Below are positions 17,963 through 28,306 of a stretch of DNA of 64,000 bases, one piece after another (positions within the stretch are counted from its first letter, which is position 1; the number at the start of each line of letters is the position of its first letter). The stretch lies in the NCBI GenBank assembly GCA_041890495.1, contig CP169086.1:1736001-1800000 (forward strand). Reading direction: 5' to 3'. The notes below the pieces were generated by a model. That model did not search any database and was not told the origin of the DNA. It saw nothing but the letters and a program-made list of their open reading frames with translations. Position numbers and translations under genes: made by a program. The stretch comes from Escherichia boydii (GTDB taxonomy: Bacteria > Pseudomonadota > Gammaproteobacteria > Enterobacterales > Enterobacteriaceae).

Positions 17963-19436
17963 GACGATCCCCTCCGGTAAAATCCAGCCCCGGATTAAGC
18001 GTCTCCGGCAGCGTCAGCGCCGGGGTTTCCAGGCTCGCCATCGGCCACGCGCAGTAATCGGCGGCATACCACGCGCTGGCGCGATGGTTGCCCGACGCGC
18101 CCACGCCGCCGAACGGCGCGGTGCTCGCGGCCCCGGTCAGCGGTTTATTCCAGTTCACAATCCCGGCGCGCGCTTCCAGCAGCAGCCGATCGAACTTCTC
18201 GCGATGAGGCGAAATCAGCCCGCTCGACAGGCCGTAGCGGGTGTTATTCGCCATCGCAATCGCCGCATCGAAATCGTCATAGCGCCACACGCACATCAGC
18301 GGGCCAAAGACCTCTTCATCCGGCACGTTGCTCGCGCCGCTCATTTCAACGATACCCGGCGTCAGCAGCGAGGTGCCCGGCTGAACCTGCTTCGGCTCGA
18401 GCAGGGTTTTCGCGCCGCGCGCGACGTGGTCCTGCCAGGCCTTCAGTACGTTCAGCGCGGCCTGTTCGGAAATCAGCCCGCCGATAAACGGCTGCGGATC
18501 GGCATCCCACGCGGCAGGCACCAGACGCGCGCTCACCTCTACCAGACGCTTCAGGAAGGCATCGCCCTGAGCGCCGCGCTTGACCAGCAGGCGGCGGGCG
18601 CAGGTGCAGCGTTGCCCGGCTGTGACAAACGCCGACTGAATGGTCAGATGGACAGCCGCGTCGATATCCGCCACCTCATCGATAATTAGCGGATTATTAC
18701 CGCCCATCTCAAGGGCGAGAATTTTCTCCGGCTGACCGGAGAGCTGGCGATGCAGCTGGTAGCCGGTATTGGCGCTACCGGTAAACAGCAAACCGTCGAG
18801 ATCCTCCAGCGCACTCAGCGCCTGACCCGTTTCACGCCCGCCCTGCACCAGGTTCAGTACGCCCGGCGGCAAGCCAGCCTGCTGCCATAAACGCATTACC
18901 GCTTCGCCACTCCACGGTGTCAGTTCGCTGGGTTTAAAGATAATGGTGTTACCTGCCAGCAATGCCGGAACGATATGTCCGTTCGGCAAATGACCAGGGA
19001 AATTATACGGCCCAAACACCGCCAGCACGCCGTGCGGGCGATGTCGCAGGCTCGCCGCACCGTCCGGCATTTCACTACGCTGCTCGCCGGTACGAACGTG
19101 ATACGCCTTAATTGATATCGCGATTTTATTGATCATCGCCGTCACTTCGGTTGCCGCTTCCCAGCGCGGCTTACCCGTTTCTCTGGCAATAATCGCGGTT
19201 AATTCGGCTTTATTGCTTTCCAGCAATCCGGCAAAGCGTTCGACAACGACCTGACGTTCAGCCAATGAGAGCCGCGCCCAGCGCGGAAACGCCGCACGGG
19301 CTGCCCGACAAGCCTGTTCGACCTGAGCGGCACCGGCATCATTGCCTTGCCATAACACCTCGCCCGATACCGGATTACGCTTCACACGCGATGCGCCCTG
19401 GCCCGTTATCCAGTCACCGTTAATCCATAAAGTCAT
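17949..19436 (-). CDS. astD: Succinylglutamate semialdehyde dehydrogenase AstD
   Basis: NAD-dependent aldehyde dehydrogenase of the AST pathway, 495 residues. It has LEMGGNNPL with the general-base region and [15 protein letters not shown] with the catalytic cysteine. The ATG at 19436 overlaps the astA stop. The first roughly 290 residues look identical to E. coli K-12 apart from a few changes, whereas the last 200 are strongly diverged. The sequence thus changes character inside one gene near base 18.6 kb. Confidence 0.95.
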
Positions 19437-20467
19437 GCTGTTTTCTCCTCTGCGCACAGGCGCACCAGACGAACGCGATCCCCTGCGTGGCATTTGAGGG
19501 CATCCAGTTGTGCGGCGGTTAAAATCAAACGCTCGGTTGCCGGATCGGTACGCACCAGCACCACGCGGAAATGGTGATAATTTTCATTGGCGACCAGGCA
19601 GGCCGGAAAATCGCCCTGCGCAGGCTGCCCTTCTGCCACTTCCACCAGCCGACTTTTACGGATGGCGCGCACGCGGTCGATGTCACACTCAAGCGTTGGC
19701 CCGCCGTCGAAGATGTCGATATAGTTGCGGTAACGAAAACCTTCTTTCTCCAGCACCGCGCGGGCAGGCGCGGTTTGCGGATGTACCTGACCGATGACGT
19801 CCTGGGCTTCCTGGGATAAAAAGTGGGTATAGATCGGATGTTTCGGCATCAGTTCTGCAATAAATGCCTTTTGCCCGGTGCCGCAGAGAAAATCGGCGCG
19901 GCTAAAATCCATCGAAAAGAAGCGTTTACCGAGGCTTTGCCAGAACGGTGAATAGCCGTGTTCGTCAATCACCCCGCGCATTTCAGCAACCACTTTGTCA
20001 TTAAACTTGTCGCGAAAAGCCGCCATAAACATAAAGCGCGATTTCGACAGCAAATAGCCGTTGCCCTCTTTGCGCCAGTCCGGGTCGAGAAACAGCGTGC
20101 ACAGCTCGCTGCTGCCGGTGTGATCGTTACTGAGAAACAGCGTCGGCAATGCGTTATAGACATTCAGCTCTTTTGAGGCGTGAACCAACGTGCCGACGCG
20201 ATAGTTGTACCAGGGATCGTTCAGCCCAACCGCCACCTCAATGGCACAAATCCCCGCCACGGTGCCTGTCTCGCTATCTTCCAGCACGAACACATAGCCC
20301 TGCTCACTTTTGGGCAGTTCGCCTTGCCAGGTTTTGATTGCCCTTTCGATACGCGCCGAAAGCGTGGCTTCATTGGCGGGAAGCGACGTCAGGCCGCCGC
20401 CCGTTTTGCTGGCAAGCTGCATCAGCGCCGAGACATCTGATCGCTCAACGGGACGGATGACCATCAT
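19433..20467 (-). CDS. astA: Arginine N-succinyltransferase AstA
   Basis: Transfers succinyl from succinyl-CoA to arginine, the committed AST step. It is 344 residues and appears identical to E. coli K-12 AstA from [16 protein letters not shown] to the end RLCAEEKTA. The GNAT-like fold includes [14 protein letters not shown] and the R-EGNGYL acyl-CoA-binding segment. It overlaps astC and astD by four bases each, as expected for a coupled operon. Confidence 0.96.
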
Positions 20468-21684
20468 GATGAACCTCGGCTAACAAAGTGTTCGCAAGCA
20501 GCTGCAAAGCGATCCAGTCCGGTCGTCACCTCTTCTTCGCTGACATTGAGCGCAGGCGCAAAACGCACCACGTTGCCACCTGCAATCAGTACCATCACGC
20601 CTGCTTTCGCCGCTTCCTGAGAGATCTGTTTCGCTTGCCCGGCGTAATCGGCATTCAGCACACAGCCAATCAACAAACCTAAGCCGCGAATTTCGCTGAA
20701 CAAACCGTAGCGGTGATTAAGGGTATTAAGACGCTCAACAAACCAGTCGTGACGCTGTTTAACGCCATTAAGCATCTCTGGTGTGTTGATGAGCTCCAGC
20801 ACTTTGCCTGCCACCGCCGAGGCCAGCGGATTACCGCCATAGGTGGTGCCATGAGTGCCAACGGTCATCACGCGGGCGCACTCTTCGGTTGCCAACAACG
20901 CACCGACCGGGAAACCGCCGCCCAGCGCTTTGGCGGTAGTTAACAGATCAGGCGTCACGCCGTAGTGCATATAGGCATACAGTTCCCCGGTGCGCCCGAC
21001 GCCGGTTTGTACTTCATCAAAAATCAACAGCGCATTGTGGCGGTTACACAATTCACGCAGACCTTGTAAAAACGCGTTGCTGGCTGGCACCACACCGCCT
21101 TCCCCCTGGATGGGTTCGACAATCACCGCACAGGTAGAGTCGTCAATCAGCGCGCTGGCAGAGTTAATATCGTTATATGCAGCATGACGAATATCCGCCG
21201 GCAGTGGCGCAAAATCCTGTGAATAGGCTGGCTGCCCACCCGCACTGACAGTAAACAGCGTGCGACCATGAAACGCATTTTTGAACGCCACGATGCCGCT
21301 CTTATGGCTGCCGTAGCGGTCGTGAGCGAATTTACGCGCCAGTTTTAGCGCCGCTTCGTTGGCTTCCGCACCGGAGTTACAAAAGAAGACGCGATCGGCA
21401 AACGTGGCGTCGATCAATTTTTTCGCCAGTCGCAGTACCGGCTCGTTGGTGTAACCGTTGCCGGTATGCCAGAATTTACTCGCCTGTTCGTTCAGCGCTT
21501 CACGCAGTTCCGGATGCGCATGGCCCAGCGCGTTCACCGCAATGCCACCCGCGAAGTCGATATACTCTTTCCCCTGCTGATCCCACAAGCGCGAACCTTC
21601 GCCACGTACCGGTATAAAGGGTGCCGGAGCGTAAACAGGTATCATCCATTCATCAAAGTTTTCACGCGTAATTGGCTGAGACAT
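20464..21684 (-). CDS. astC: Succinylornithine transaminase AstC
   Basis: PLP-dependent class III aminotransferase, 406 residues, converting succinylornithine to succinylglutamate semialdehyde. The PLP lysine is in [14 protein letters not shown], preceded by [15 protein letters not shown]. Only isolated residues differ from K-12. It is the first gene of the AST operon, downstream of a sigma-54 promoter. Confidence 0.97.
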
Positions 21685-22129
21685 AGCGACCTCTACAGTA
21701 AATAATTCGTTATTTATATGTTAATAATAAGTAATGTTTGCGCTGTAAATGTAGATTGCAGGGTTCGTGCCAGCCAGTGATAAAAGTGCATAAACGGCGG
21801 AGGCTAACTGGAAATCAAGGAGTTATAACCAAACCATATGCATTTAAAGTGCATATAAAGTGAATACGTTTGCGATGTGGGTGAATAAAAAGAATAAAAA
21901 ACGCAATGTTATGCAGAAGTAAAATATAATTCTGGAATTGTGATCATTGACGAAATTTACTGGAAATTACTGCGCCATTCTGACGCAGCGCGCACCAAAA
22001 GCGGGCATTTTTTGCGCCATCGTTGACATCATTAACAACCATCGATCAAATCACTTAACAACAGGCGGTAAGCAACGCGAAATTCTGCTACCATCCACGC
22101 ACTCTTTATCTGAATAAATGGCAGCGACT
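21685..22129. other. Intergenic astC-xthA region
   Basis: A gene-free, A/T-rich stretch between divergent genes. It contains the sigma-54 promoter at 21757-21772. In E. coli NtrC, ArgR and a sigma-S/sigma-70 start also act here; I could not pinpoint those sites. Confidence 0.6.
21757..21772 (-). promoter_or_regulatory. Sigma-54 promoter of the ast operon
   Basis: Read on the minus strand, TGGCAC-gaacc-CTGCA matches the consensus TGGCAC-N5-TTGCA with one mismatch. It lies about 75 bases upstream of the astC start, and NtrC control of ast is established in E. coli. Confidence 0.85.
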
Positions 22130-22937
22130 ATGAAATTTGTCTCTTTTAATATCAACGGCCTGCGCGCCAGACCTCACCAGCTTGAAGCCATCGTCGAAAA
22201 GCACCAACCGGATGTGATTGGCCTGCAGGAGACAAAAGTTCATGACGATATGTTTCCGCTCGAAGAGGTGGCGAAGCTCGGCTACAACGTGTTTTATCAC
22301 GGGCAGAAAGGCCATTATGGCGTGGCGCTGCTGACCAAAGAGACGCCGATTGCCGTGCGTCGCGGCTTTCCCGGTGACGACGAAGAGGCGCAGCGGCGGA
22401 TTATTATGGCGGAAATCCCCTCACTGCTGGGTAATGTCACCGTGATCAACGGTTACTTCCCGCAGGGTGAAAGCCGCGACCATCCGATAAAATTCCCGGC
22501 AAAAGCGCAGTTTTATCAGAATCTGCAAAACTACCTGGAAACCGAACTCAAACGTGATAATCCGGTACTGATTATGGGCGATATGAATATCAGCCCTACA
22601 GATCTGGATATCGGCATTGGCGAAGAAAACCGTAAGCGCTGGCTGCGTACCGGTAAATGCTCTTTCCTGCCGGAAGAGCGCGAATGGATGGACAGGCTGA
22701 TGAGCTGGGGGTTGGTCGATACCTTCCGCCATGCGAATCCGCAAACAGCAGATCGTTTCTCATGGTTTGATTACCGCTCAAAAGGTTTTGACGATAACCG
22801 TGGTCTGCGCATCGACCTGCTGCTCGCCAGCCAACCGCTGGCAGAATGTTGCGTAGAAACCGGCATCGACTATGAAATCCGCAGCATGGAAAAACCGTCC
22901 GATCACGCCCCGCGTCTGGGCTAAATTCAAGCTGTAA
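22130..22937 (+). CDS. xthA: Exonuclease III XthA, frameshift in the last codons
   Basis: Apurinic/apyrimidinic endonuclease and 3'-5' exonuclease of base-excision repair. Motifs are [17 protein letters not shown] (metal Glu), [11 protein letters not shown] and the terminal SDHAP (catalytic His). It is almost identical to K-12. Near 22911 one extra base (CCGCGTC) makes the literal frame stop at 22924 as HAPRLG; removing it gives HAPVWAKFKL ending at 22937, a normal XthA tail. The ATG at 22130 gives [11 protein letters not shown]. The coordinates given include the corrected tail. Confidence 0.9.
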
Positions 22938-22943
22938 TGACGC

Positions 22944-23627
22944 GTGAACATTCCAAAAACACTCTTCCTGTGCGCCCTTCTGGGCGCATTTATTCTGACG
23001 TTTGTCATGCTTCCCCCGGGAACCCTCTCCCTGGAAGGGATTAAAACCCACCAGCAGGCGTTACTTGCCCATGTCGACCAGGCGCCGCTGCGCAGCGCGC
23101 TGATCTTCTTTGCGATCTATGTGGCGGTCTCCGCCCTGTCGATACCCGGCGCGGCGATCCTCACCCTGCTGGCTGGGGCATTGTTTAGCCTGTGGGAAGG
23201 TACCGTGCTGGTCTCCTTTGCCTCCACGCTCGGGGCTACGCTGGCCATGCTCGCCAGCCGCTATCTTTTGCGCGACTGGCTGCAACGGCGGTTTGCCCGG
23301 CAGATGGATACTGTGAATACCGGCATGGCGCGCGACGGCGCGAACTATCTTTTTGCCCTGCGCCTGATGCCGCTGTTCCCGTTTTTCCTGGTGAATTTGC
23401 TGATGGGGCTGACCCGCATTGGGGTATTTCGCTACTGGTGGGTCAGCCAGGTCGCCATGCTGCCCGCGACGGTTGTCTTTCTGAACGCCGGGCGCGAGCT
23501 GGGAAAAGTGGCCTCGCTGCGCGATATTTTGTCGCCGGGCATGGTATTCGCCTTTACACTACTGGGGTTATTACCGCTGGTCTCCCGCCGGCTGTTTTCC
23601 CGTTATCTCCCGTCTGCTAAAAAGTGA
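22944..23627 (+). CDS. TVP38/TMEM64-family inner-membrane protein
   Basis: A protein of 227 residues with about five hydrophobic segments and the family's signature region around SIPGAAILTLLAGALF and RLMPLFPFFLVNLLMG. It begins with GTG at 22944, seven bases after the corrected xthA stop. In E. coli ydjX and ydjZ of this family occupy this interval; I cannot say which is the orthologue and give no symbol. The function (possibly lipid or DedA-like transport) is unproven. It ends six bases before ynjB. Confidence 0.75.
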   Translation: MNIPKTLFLCALLGAFILTFVMLPPGTLSLEGIKTHQQALLAHVDQAPLRSALIFFAIYVAVSALSIPGAAILTLLAGALFSLWEGTVLVSFASTLGATLAMLASRYLLRDWLQRRFARQMDTVNTGMARDGANYLFALRLMPLFPFFLVNLLMGLTRIGVFRYWWVSQVAMLPATVVFLNAGRELGKVASLRDILSPGMVFAFTLLGLLPLVSRRLFSRYLPSAKK

Positions 23628-23633
23628 GGCATT

Positions 23634-24803
23634 ATGCGCCGTGTGCGTTTTTGCACGTTTCTGACCGGGCTGCTGCTGGCAGCCCCTCTGTATGCCGCCG
23701 ACGGCTGGCAGGCCATTCAGCAACAGGCCAAAGGCCAGACCGTCTGGTTTAACGCCTGGGGCGGCGACCCGGCGGTCAACCGCTACCTTGAGTGGGTCAG
23801 CGGTGAGATGCAAACGCACTATGCCATTACCCTCAAAATCGTCCCGCTGGCGGATGCCGCCGATGCGGTAAAACGTATCCAGACCGAAGCCGCCGCGGGG
23901 CGTAAGACCAACGGCTCCGTCGACCTGCTGTGGGTTAACGGCGAGAACTTCCGCACGTTAAAAGAAGCGAATCTGCTGCAAACAGGATGGGCGCAGACGT
24001 TACCCAACTGGCGCTATGTTGATACCCGTAAACCCGTCACGGAAGATTTTGCGATTCCCACAGACGGGGCGGAATCGCCGTGGGGCGGCGCGCAGCTGAC
24101 CTTTATCGCCCGCAAGGCCAGCATGCCGACGCCACCGGAGGATCCTCAGGCGCTGCTGGCTTATGCGCAGCAGCACCCGGGCAAGATCAGCTATCCTCGC
24201 CCGCCCGATTTTACCGGCACGGCATTTCTTGAGCAGCTGCTGCTGACGCTGACCGCTCACCCGGACGCGCTGCAAAAGGCCCCCGAAAGCACCTTTGCCG
24301 AGGTGACGGCTCCGCTGTGGGATTATCTGGACAAACTCCACCCGCTGCTGTGGCGCGAAGGGAAAGATTTCCCCCCTTCTCCTGCACGGATGGATGCCCT
24401 GCTTGCAAGCGGCAGCCTGAGCCTGTCGCTGACCTTTAACCCGGCCCATGCGCAGCAAAAAGTCGCCCGTGGAGAACTGCCCGCCGACAGCTACAGCTTT
24501 GGTTTCCAGAGAGGTATGCTCGGCAACGTCCATTTTGTGACGATTCCGGCCAATGCCAGCGCGAGCGCAGGGGCGAAAGTGGTCGCTAATTTCCTGCTTT
24601 CACCCCAGGCGCAGATCCGCAAGGCTGACCCGGCCGTCTGGGGCGATCCGAGCGTGCTGGATGCCAAAACGCTGCCCGAAGGTGAAGCCAAACAGCTGCT
24701 CGCCCACTCGCCGCAGGGGTTGCCGAAGGTGCTTGCAGAGCCGCAGTCCGCTTGGGTGAACGCGCTGGAGCAGGAATGGCTGCGTCGTTACGGCACCCGC
24801 TGA
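23634..24803 (+). CDS. ynjB: ABC transporter solute-binding protein YnjB
   Basis: Periplasmic binding protein of an uncharacterised importer, 389 residues, with a signal peptide ending at LYAAD. The mature start TVWFNAWGGDPAVNRYLEWV is typical of YnjB. It belongs to the extracellular binding-protein type 1 superfamily related to thiamine and polyamine binders; the substrate is not established. Its last 28 bases overlap the ynjC start. Confidence 0.9.
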   Translation: MRRVRFCTFLTGLLLAAPLYAADGWQAIQQQAKGQTVWFNAWGGDPAVNRYLEWVSGEMQTHYAITLKIVPLADAADAVKRIQTEAAAGRKTNGSVDLLWVNGENFRTLKEANLLQTGWAQTLPNWRYVDTRKPVTEDFAIPTDGAESPWGGAQLTFIARKASMPTPPEDPQALLAYAQQHPGKISYPRPPDFTGTAFLEQLLLTLTAHPDALQKAPESTFAEVTAPLWDYLDKLHPLLWREGKDFPPSPARMDALLASGSLSLSLTFNPAHAQQKVARGELPADSYSFGFQRGMLGNVHFVTIPANASASAGAKVVANFLLSPQAQIRKADPAVWGDPSVLDAKTLPEGEAKQLLAHSPQGLPKVLAEPQSAWVNALEQEWLRRYGTR

Positions 24804-26305
24804 GCGGGCTTGTCTGGCTGGCGATGGCGGTGATTTATCTGCCGATCCTGCCCGCAGGCGTCATGCTGTTCGCACCGGCGTTTTCGATGGCAAACTGGCA
24901 GCAGTTGCTGAACGATCCGCAGCTGCCGCAGGCAACTATTGCCACGCTGGTCTCAACGCTCATCGCTACGCTCGGGGCGTTGCTGATTGCCCTTTTCCTC
25001 GTCAGCCTTCTGTGGCCCGGTAAGCGCTGGCGACGTCTCACGACCCGCCTGCCGTGGCTGCTGGCGATCCCCCATGTGGCGTTCGCCACCGGCGCGTTAC
25101 TGCTGTTTGCCGAGGGCGGTCTGTTTTATCAGGTCTGCACCGTCTGTTCGCCGCCGTTTGACCGCTACGGCGTCGGGCTGGGGCTGACGCTCGCGGCCAA
25201 AGAGAGCGCGTTTGTCCTGTGGGCGATTTACGCCGTGCTGCCGGAAAAACGGCTCGCGCAGCAGAAAATCGTCCTGCAGACGTTCGGCTACGGCCGTTTT
25301 CAGACGCTCAGCTGGCTGATCCTTCCGGCTATCGCGCCCGTTCTCGGGGCGGTGATGCTGGCGGTGCTGGCGTGGTCGCTGTCGGTCGTGGACGTGGCGA
25401 TCGTTCTCGGGCCCGGCAACCCGCCTACCCTGGCCGTGCTGGCATGGCAGTGGCTGAGCCAGGGCGACGCGCAGCAGCAGGCAAAAGGGACGCTGCTGTG
25501 CCTGCTTCTCCTTCTGCTGCTGGCCGCGCTGGCCGCCCTGGGATACGGTCTCTGGAAGGCATGGGTTCGCAGGTTTGCGGATTTCACCGGAACGCGTCCC
25601 CGGGCGCAGCGCGTTCTGCCTGAGCGAGCACTGAGCGGCTTTCTGCCCGCGTGCGGCGTGCTGTGCGCCGCGGTGCTGCTGATGCTGGCGCAGCGGGATG
25701 ACGTTGGCCCGGTGGGAACCAGCCTGTCATTCGGTCTGCTTTCAGCCCTGATTGCCCTGGTCGTCGGCTTACTCTGGCTGGAATGGGGTCCGCAGCGCGG
25801 CGCGCTGTGGGTGTGGTCACCGCTCGCCCTTCCGGCCCTCCCGCTCGTCACCGGCCAGTATGCGATTGCGTTGCACCTGGGCATCGACGGGCGCTACGCC
25901 GCCGTGCTCTGGAGCCACCTCCTCTGGGTATTGCCGTGGACGCTGCTGGTGCTGCAACCCGCCTGGCGGCGGATCGATCCCCGGCTCATCCTCACCGCCA
26001 GAACCCTCGGCTGGCGACGGGGAAAAATATTCTTACTGCTGAAATGTCCCCTGCTGGTACGCCCTGCGCTGCTGGCCTTTGCCACCGGCTTTTCCGTCAG
26101 CATGGCGCAATATATGCCGACGCTGTGGCTGGGCGCGGGGCGTTTCGCCACGCTGACGACCGAAACCGTCGCGCTCAGCAGCGGGGGCAGCATCCCGATT
26201 CTCGCTAACCGGGCGCTGGGATTACTGCTGGTCACTGGCACGGTGTTTGGTGTTGCCGCCCTGCTATCCCGGCTCGTGGGCCGCTACCGACAAGGATTAC
26301 GTTAA
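24776..26305 (+). CDS. ynjC: ABC transporter permease YnjC
   Basis: A 509-residue fused permease with two homologous membrane halves, around twelve hydrophobic segments in all. The EAA-like loops are RFQTLSWLILPAIAPVLGA in the first half and RGKIFLLLKCPLLVRPALL in the second. I chose the ATG at 24776, which gives the E. coli-like start after GAGCAGGA. The stop and the ynjD start overlap as TAATG, so the three genes form one operon. Confidence 0.9.
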   Translation: MAASLRHPLSGLVWLAMAVIYLPILPAGVMLFAPAFSMANWQQLLNDPQLPQATIATLVSTLIATLGALLIALFLVSLLWPGKRWRRLTTRLPWLLAIPHVAFATGALLLFAEGGLFYQVCTVCSPPFDRYGVGLGLTLAAKESAFVLWAIYAVLPEKRLAQQKIVLQTFGYGRFQTLSWLILPAIAPVLGAVMLAVLAWSLSVVDVAIVLGPGNPPTLAVLAWQWLSQGDAQQQAKGTLLCLLLLLLLAALAALGYGLWKAWVRRFADFTGTRPRAQRVLPERALSGFLPACGVLCAAVLLMLAQRDDVGPVGTSLSFGLLSALIALVVGLLWLEWGPQRGALWVWSPLALPALPLVTGQYAIALHLGIDGRYAAVLWSHLLWVLPWTLLVLQPAWRRIDPRLILTARTLGWRRGKIFLLLKCPLLVRPALLAFATGFSVSMAQYMPTLWLGAGRFATLTTETVALSSGGSIPILANRALGLLLVTGTVFGVAALLSRLVGRYRQGLR

Positions 26306-26925
26306 TGCTGAAGGTAAAAAATCTCACCATCGAACCGCTTTTCCGCAAGGTCAGTTTTTGCGTACCCCGCGGGGAGATCGTCACCCTGATGGGGCCGTCC
26401 GGGAGCGGCAAATCGACCCTTTTTGCCTGGATGGTCGGCGCGCTGTCAGACGATTTCCAGGCGCGGGGCGAACTGTGGCTGGACGCGCGTCGCTGCGACG
26501 GTCTGCCCGTGGAGTCCCGCGGGCTGGGTATTCTCTTTCAGGACGCGCTGCTGTTCGAACAGTTCAGCGTCGGGCAAAATTTGCTGCTGGCGCTGCCCGA
26601 GCGGATCGTCGGGCGCGCGCGGCGGGAAGCGGTCGAGCAGGCGCTGGATTCCGCCGGGCTGAGCGATCATTACGCCAGCGATCCGGCCACCCTTTCCGGC
26701 GGGGAGCGCGCCCGGGTCAGCCTGCTGCGGGCCCTGCTCGCGGAGCCGCAGGCGCTGCTGCTGGATGAACCGTTCAGCCGCCTCGATAAAGCGTTGCGGG
26801 CCTCATTTCGGGCATGGGTGTTTGACGCCGTCCGCGCACGCCATATCCCGGTGGTGCTGGTCACGCACGATGAGGACGATATTCCGCCCGGCGGCGAGCT
26901 GATTGAGATTTCTCGCTGGCAATAA
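26305..26925 (+). CDS. ynjD: ABC transporter ATPase YnjD
   Basis: An ATP-binding subunit of 206 residues that would power YnjC. Walker A is GPSGSGKST, the signature motif is LSGGERARVSLLRALL, Walker B is ALLLDEPFSRLD, and the switch histidine is in LVTHDED. It is short for an importer ATPase, as in E. coli YnjD. Confidence 0.93.
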   Translation: MLKVKNLTIEPLFRKVSFCVPRGEIVTLMGPSGSGKSTLFAWMVGALSDDFQARGELWLDARRCDGLPVESRGLGILFQDALLFEQFSVGQNLLLALPERIVGRARREAVEQALDSAGLSDHYASDPATLSGGERARVSLLRALLAEPQALLLDEPFSRLDKALRASFRAWVFDAVRARHIPVVLVTHDEDDIPPGGELIEISRWQ

Positions 26926-26998
26926 TGTGCTAACGCAATGTTTTTCGATTCGGGAGAGACGACAATGCCCCCCTCTTTTACTGACGTCAGGTTATTCG

Positions 26999-28306
26999 AT
27001 GAAACGTGTTTCTCAACTGACCGCGCTGGCCCTGCTCTGTGGCCTCGCTTCCTTTTCCTCGCTGGCGGCTGATATGCCCAACGCCATCACGCTGTCTCAG
27101 CTTCAGGCACAGCAAGGCACGCCTGTCGACACCCGCGCCAGCGCCTTCTATAACGGCTGGCCGCAGACGCTCAGCGGCCCCTCCGGGCATGAACCCGCCG
27201 CACTCAACCTTGCTGCCGCGTGGCTTAGCGCTATGAGCGATGAGCAGATTGCGGGCTGGGCAAAACGGCATCAGCTTACGCCTGCAACAGCCATCGCCCT
27301 GTACGGCGACGAGAACGATAACCGGGCGGTGAAAGCCCGCCTGGAGAAAGCCGGATACCGCCACGTTTCGCTGCTCAGCGACGCCCTGCAGACGCCCGAC
27401 CGCCTTCAGCGCCTGCCCCATTTTGAACAGCTGGTTTACCCGCAGTGGATCCACCGGCTCCAGCAGGGTAAACCCGTGATCGCCGCGCCGTCGGGCGACT
27501 GGAAAGTCATTGAAGCGGCCTGGGGCGCTCCTAAGCTTTACCTTATCAGCCATATTCCCGGCGCTGACTACATCGATACCAACGAAGTGGAAAGTGAACC
27601 GCTGTGGAACAAAGTTTCTGATGAACAACTAAAAGCGATGCTGGCAAAACACGGCATTCGCCATGACACCACGGTCATTCTGTATGGGCGTGACGTATAC
27701 GCTGCAGCGCGTGTGGCGCAGATTATGCTTTATGCTGGCGTGAAAGATGTGCGCCTGCTGGATGGCGGCTGGCAAACCTGGTCCGACGCGGGACTGCCTG
27801 TTGAGCGCGGAACGCCACCGAAAGTGAAAGCGGAACCGGATTTCGGCGTGAAGATCCCGGCACAACCGCAGTTGATGCTCGATATGGAACAGGCCCGTGG
27901 ACTGCTGCATCGCCAGGATGCATCGCTGGTGAGCATTCGTTCGTGGCCAGAATTTATCGGTACGACCAGCGGTTACAGCTATATTAAACCAAAAGGTGAA
28001 ATAGCCGGAGCACGTTGGGGACACGCTGGTAGCGACTCGACGCATATGGAAGATTTTCATAACCCGGATGGCACCATGCGCAGCGCCGATGATATTACCG
28101 CTATGTGGAAAGCGTGGAATATCAAACCAGAGCAGCAAGTTTCATTCTACTGCGGCACCGGCTGGCGCGCGTCCGAAACCTTTATGTACGCACGCGCCAT
28201 GGGTTGGAAGAATGTTTCCGTGTATGACGGCGGCTGGTACGAATGGAGCAGCGATCCAAAAAATCCGGTAGCAACCGGTGAACGCGGGCCAGAAAGCGCT
28301 CTCTAA
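26999..28306 (+). CDS. ynjE: Thiosulfate sulfurtransferase YnjE
   Basis: A periplasmic three-domain rhodanese, 435 residues. The signal peptide ends around SLAAD, and the catalytic Cys385 is in FYCGTGWRASE of the third domain. The length and cysteine position equal E. coli. The first 165 residues are diverged from K-12, but from GDWKVIEAAWGAPK to near the C-terminus the sequence looks identical to K-12, then differs again in the last few residues. It is separated by 73 bases from ynjD. Confidence 0.93.
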   Translation: MKRVSQLTALALLCGLASFSSLAADMPNAITLSQLQAQQGTPVDTRASAFYNGWPQTLSGPSGHEPAALNLAAAWLSAMSDEQIAGWAKRHQLTPATAIALYGDENDNRAVKARLEKAGYRHVSLLSDALQTPDRLQRLPHFEQLVYPQWIHRLQQGKPVIAAPSGDWKVIEAAWGAPKLYLISHIPGADYIDTNEVESEPLWNKVSDEQLKAMLAKHGIRHDTTVILYGRDVYAAARVAQIMLYAGVKDVRLLDGGWQTWSDAGLPVERGTPPKVKAEPDFGVKIPAQPQLMLDMEQARGLLHRQDASLVSIRSWPEFIGTTSGYSYIKPKGEIAGARWGHAGSDSTHMEDFHNPDGTMRSADDITAMWKAWNIKPEQQVSFYCGTGWRASETFMYARAMGWKNVSVYDGGWYEWSSDPKNPVATGERGPESAL

